From positions 992,001-1,056,000 of the forward strand of contig CAVZZG010000001.1 in assembly GCA_963779685.1 (NCBI GenBank): a stretch of 64,000 bases of DNA, read 5' to 3'. Positions 61,793-64,000 of the stretch are shown one piece after another. The translations under genes were made by a program, and so were the position numbers. Source of the DNA: CAVZZG01 sp963779685. GTDB taxonomy: Bacteria; Actinomycetota; Thermoleophilia; Gaiellales; F1-60-MAGs149. Each line of letters begins with the position of its first letter. The first letter of the stretch is position 1. The notes below the pieces were generated by a model, which was given only the letters and a program-made list of their open reading frames with translations, did not search any database and was not told where the DNA came from.

Positions 61793-63301
61793 GTGCCGGT
61801 GAGCCGCTACGGCAAGGTCATCGATCACGGCCGCTGCATCGGCTGCCATGCCTGTACGACGGCCTGCCGGTCGGAGAACGACGTGCCGCTCGGAGTGACC
61901 CGGACCTACGTCAAGTCCGTCGACGTCGGCACCTACCCGGAGGCACGCCGATCGTTCCAGGTGACGCGCTGCAACCAGTGCGAGAACCCGCCGTGCGTCG
62001 CGGCGTGCCCGACCCACGCCATCCACCAGCGCGCGGATGGGATCGTCGACATCGACCATCGCGCGTGCATCGGCTGCAAGGCCTGCATGGCCGCCTGCCC
62101 GTACGACGCCATCTTCATCAACCCGGAGACGCACACGGCCGAGAAGTGCAACCTCTGCGCCCACCGTCTCGAGGTCGGCCTGGAACCCGCGTGCGTCGTC
62201 GTGTGCCCGGTCGAGGCGATCATCGTCGGCGACCTCGACGATCCGTCGTCGCGAGTCTCGCAGGCGGTCGCACGCGTGCCGGTGACGGTGCGCCGGCCCG
62301 AGAAGGGAACGGTGCCGAAGCTGTTCTACATCGGGGCCACCGAGGCCACACTCGATCCGCTCGCCGCCCGTACGCCCGACGGCGGCATCTTCATGTGGAG
62401 CGAGCAGGGTGACGTCGCCCACGGGGTGCCGTCCGGGTCGGCCGAGCCCCGGCAGGCCGCCACGGCCGTGCTGAGCTACGACATCCCCCACCGGGCGCCG
62501 TGGGACTGGCGCGTCTCGCTGTACACCTTCACGAAATCGATCGCCGCCGGCGCGTATCTCGTCGCATCGCTGCTCGTGCTGTTCGGCGACCTGGGGCGCG
62601 CGAGCGCGCTCTGGACGGGCATCGCGCCGGTCGTCGGGCTGGCCGGGCTGGTCGCCACCGCGACCGTCCTGGTCGCCGACCTCGAGCGGCCCGAGCGTTT
62701 CTGGTACCTCCTCGCCCGGCCGCACTGGACGAGCTGGCTGGTGCGCGGCGCGGTGATCCTGATCGTCTACGGCGGCGTGCTGACGATCCACCTCGCGCTT
62801 GCCGCTTCCGGCAGGTACGACGCCGTCGTCGCGCTCTCGATCGCCGGCATCCCGGCCGCGGCGCTCACGGCCGCGTACACGGCGTTCCTGCTGGCGGATT
62901 CGCTCGGCCGCGACCTCTGGCAGAGCCCGCTGCTGGCCCCGCACCTGGTGGTGCAGGCCGGCGTTGCCGGCGCCGCCGTGCTGGCGCTGGCCGCGCCCGC
63001 GGTGGACGGCGCCCCGACCCTGGCGATCGGTCACTGGCTGCTCGGTGCCGTGGCCCTGCACGTGCTCCTGTCGTTCGGGGAGGTCGCGACCGCCCATCCC
63101 ACGGCCCACGCGAAGGCGGCGCACGCTCTGCTCGTGCGCGGCCGGCAGGCGCGCTGGTTCTGGGCCGGACTGCTCCTGACCGCGCTGGCGGCCGCGCTCG
63201 CGCCGGTCGCCCTGCCGGCCGCCGGCGCCGTCGCGCTGGCGGGCCTGCTCGCGTCGGAACATGCCTTCCTCCAGGCCGGGCAGGGGGTACCGCTCGCGTG
63301 A
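61793..63301 (+). CDS. fused 4Fe-4S ferredoxin / NrfD-type membrane subunit (PsrB-PsrC fusion)
   Basis: 502 residues. Residues 1-190 carry four cysteine clusters: CIGCHACTTACRSEND, CNQCENPPCVAACP, CIGCKACMAACPYDAI and CNLCAHRLEVGLEPACVVVC, the DmsB/PsrB/HybA pattern for four 4Fe-4S clusters. After a linker with DIPHRAPWDWRVSLYTFTKS, residues about 245-500 form eight or so helices of the NrfD/PsrC quinone-binding subunit (VATATVLVADLERPERFWYL, TAYTAFLLADSLGRDLW, HWLLGAVALHVLLSFGEVA). Electrons pass between the molybdopterin subunit encoded next and the quinone pool. GTG 61793 starts just before the first cluster; no signal peptide. Stop overlaps the next start (GTGA). The 133 bp before it hold no gene. 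Confidence 0.9.
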   Translation: MPVSRYGKVIDHGRCIGCHACTTACRSENDVPLGVTRTYVKSVDVGTYPEARRSFQVTRCNQCENPPCVAACPTHAIHQRADGIVDIDHRACIGCKACMAACPYDAIFINPETHTAEKCNLCAHRLEVGLEPACVVVCPVEAIIVGDLDDPSSRVSQAVARVPVTVRRPEKGTVPKLFYIGATEATLDPLAARTPDGGIFMWSEQGDVAHGVPSGSAEPRQAATAVLSYDIPHRAPWDWRVSLYTFTKSIAAGAYLVASLLVLFGDLGRASALWTGIAPVVGLAGLVATATVLVADLERPERFWYLLARPHWTSWLVRGAVILIVYGGVLTIHLALAASGRYDAVVALSIAGIPAAALTAAYTAFLLADSLGRDLWQSPLLAPHLVVQAGVAGAAVLALAAPAVDGAPTLAIGHWLLGAVALHVLLSFGEVATAHPTAHAKAAHALLVRGRQARWFWAGLLLTALAAALAPVALPAAGAVALAGLLASEHAFLQAGQGVPLA

Positions 63302-64000
63302 GCGATGAGACGTTCTACCCGGGTGCCAGCGGGGGGCCGCTCGCCTCCTTCCCGCCGAAGGAACGCTGGGACGACTGCGCGAGCTCGACCCGCGGGCCTG
63401 GCCCGAGCGCGTCGAGCGGCGGTACGATGCTGGTGCCCACCACGTGCTTCAACTGCGAGTCGGCCTGCGGGTTGCTGGCCTACGTCGATCCCGAGACGCT
63501 CGAGGTGCGCAAGTTCGAGGGCAATCCCGAGCACCCGGCCTCGCGCGGTCGCAACTGCGCGAAGGGCCCGGCGACGATCAACCAGGTCAACGACCCCGAT
63601 CGCATCCTGCATCCGCTGAAGCGGGCGGGCGAGCGCGGCGAGGGGCGCTGGCAGCAGGTGAGCTGGGACGAGGCGCTCGACGACATCGCAGTGCGCATCC
63701 GGGACGCGATCGTCGACGGTCGCCCGAACGAGGTCATGTACCACGTCGGCCGGCCCGGCGAGGACGGTTTCACCGAGCGCGTGCTCGCCGCGTGGGGCGT
63801 CGACGGCCACAACTCGCACACCAACATCTGCTCGAGCTCCGGCGCGCGCCGGCTACCAGTACTGGATGGGCCTCGACCGGCCGAGCCCCGACCACGCGAA
63901 CGCGCGACGTGATCCTGCTGATCCGCGCTCACCTCGAATCGGGCCACTACTTCAACCCGCACGCGCAGCGCATCGTCGAGGCGCAGCGAGCGGGGCGCGA
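63298..64000 (+). CDS. molybdopterin oxidoreductase catalytic subunit (start only; frameshifted; runs off the window)
   Basis: N-terminal part of a DMSO-reductase-family enzyme. The 4Fe-4S site CFNCESACG with a fourth Cys in GRNCAKGPATINQVNDPDRI, then LKRAGERGEGRWQQVSWDEAL, VMYHVGRPGEDGFTERVLAA and NSHTNICSSS. Frames change near 63841 (next frame GYQYWMGLDRPSPDHANA) and near 63907 (then VILLIRAHLESGHYFNPHAQ); each is cured by removing one base. Between 63370 and 63425 another frame reads more protein-like (RELDPRAWPERVERRY), suggesting two more, compensating errors. No twin-arginine signal is visible, unlike PsrA or DmsA, so the subunit may be cytoplasmic. Coupled to the iron-sulfur/NrfD gene. 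Confidence 0.85.

Overview
The window is about 64 kb of very GC-rich bacterial chromosome with tightly packed genes, many GTG and TTG starts, and stop/start overlaps inside operons. Family content (DUF2252, DUF6325, DUF4389, DUF1269, DUF4337-like, DUF2237, serine-rich lipoprotein spacers after the lipobox) fits an actinobacterium; a deep-branching soil lineage such as Thermoleophilia is my best guess, but this is inference, as no rRNA or tRNA gene is present. No phage, plasmid, CRISPR or transposase gene was recognised.

Layout. 1-3.1 kb: a trimethylamine-dehydrogenase-like flavoprotein cut by the left edge, a cupin and a D-2-hydroxyacid dehydrogenase. 3.3-21.9 kb: a large catabolic and transport island. 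It has a minus-strand operon (DUF1330-like, M20 amidohydrolase, alpha/beta hydrolase, a family-5 solute-binding protein without a signal peptide, 2-oxoacid dehydrogenase E1 alpha and beta), a divergent plus operon (SDR, MBL hydrolase, SDR, tandem EthD-like protein), a complete Opp/Dpp-type ABC transporter, a LacI-family regulator, a cupin, and a second SDR-MBL pair. Similar LacI-type operators (consensus about GGAAANCGATTTCC) lie in three of its promoter regions, so I read it as one regulon for an imported peptide-like or amide-like compound.

22-36 kb is a mixed region: DHA2-type MFS exporter, class I aminotransferase, a truncated cupin next to an intergenic repeat, an SDR, a Vps62-like membrane protein, DUF2252, HD-domain protein, a CPA2-type antiporter, DUF1989, a GATase-like protein, small envelope proteins and a 19-residue Arg-rich ORF. 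36.4-43.2 kb is a sugar operon: ABC importer (binding protein plus two permeases, no ATPase), ROK regulator, GH4 glycosidase and BadF-type kinase, with a perfect 10-bp-arm palindrome upstream. 43-58 kb holds scattered housekeeping and nitrogen genes: nitroreductase, PAP2, an unusual DapB-like protein, two glutamine-synthetase-family ligases, copper amine oxidase, UppP and a PEP-mutase-family protein. 58-64 kb holds a Baeyer-Villiger-type monooxygenase, a cysteine-dioxygenase-like cupin divergent from a rhodanese/DUF1445 fusion, and a fused iron-sulfur/NrfD subunit followed by the start of a molybdopterin oxidoreductase.

Two general points. Several otherwise intact genes (E1 alpha, OppF, MFS, aminotransferase, antiporter, Mo-oxidoreductase) are broken by apparent single-base insertions, mostly in short G/C runs, which looks more like assembly error than gene decay. 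Amine and nitrogen scavenging recurs across the window (trimethylamine dehydrogenase, amine oxidase, GlnA-like ligases, DUF1989).
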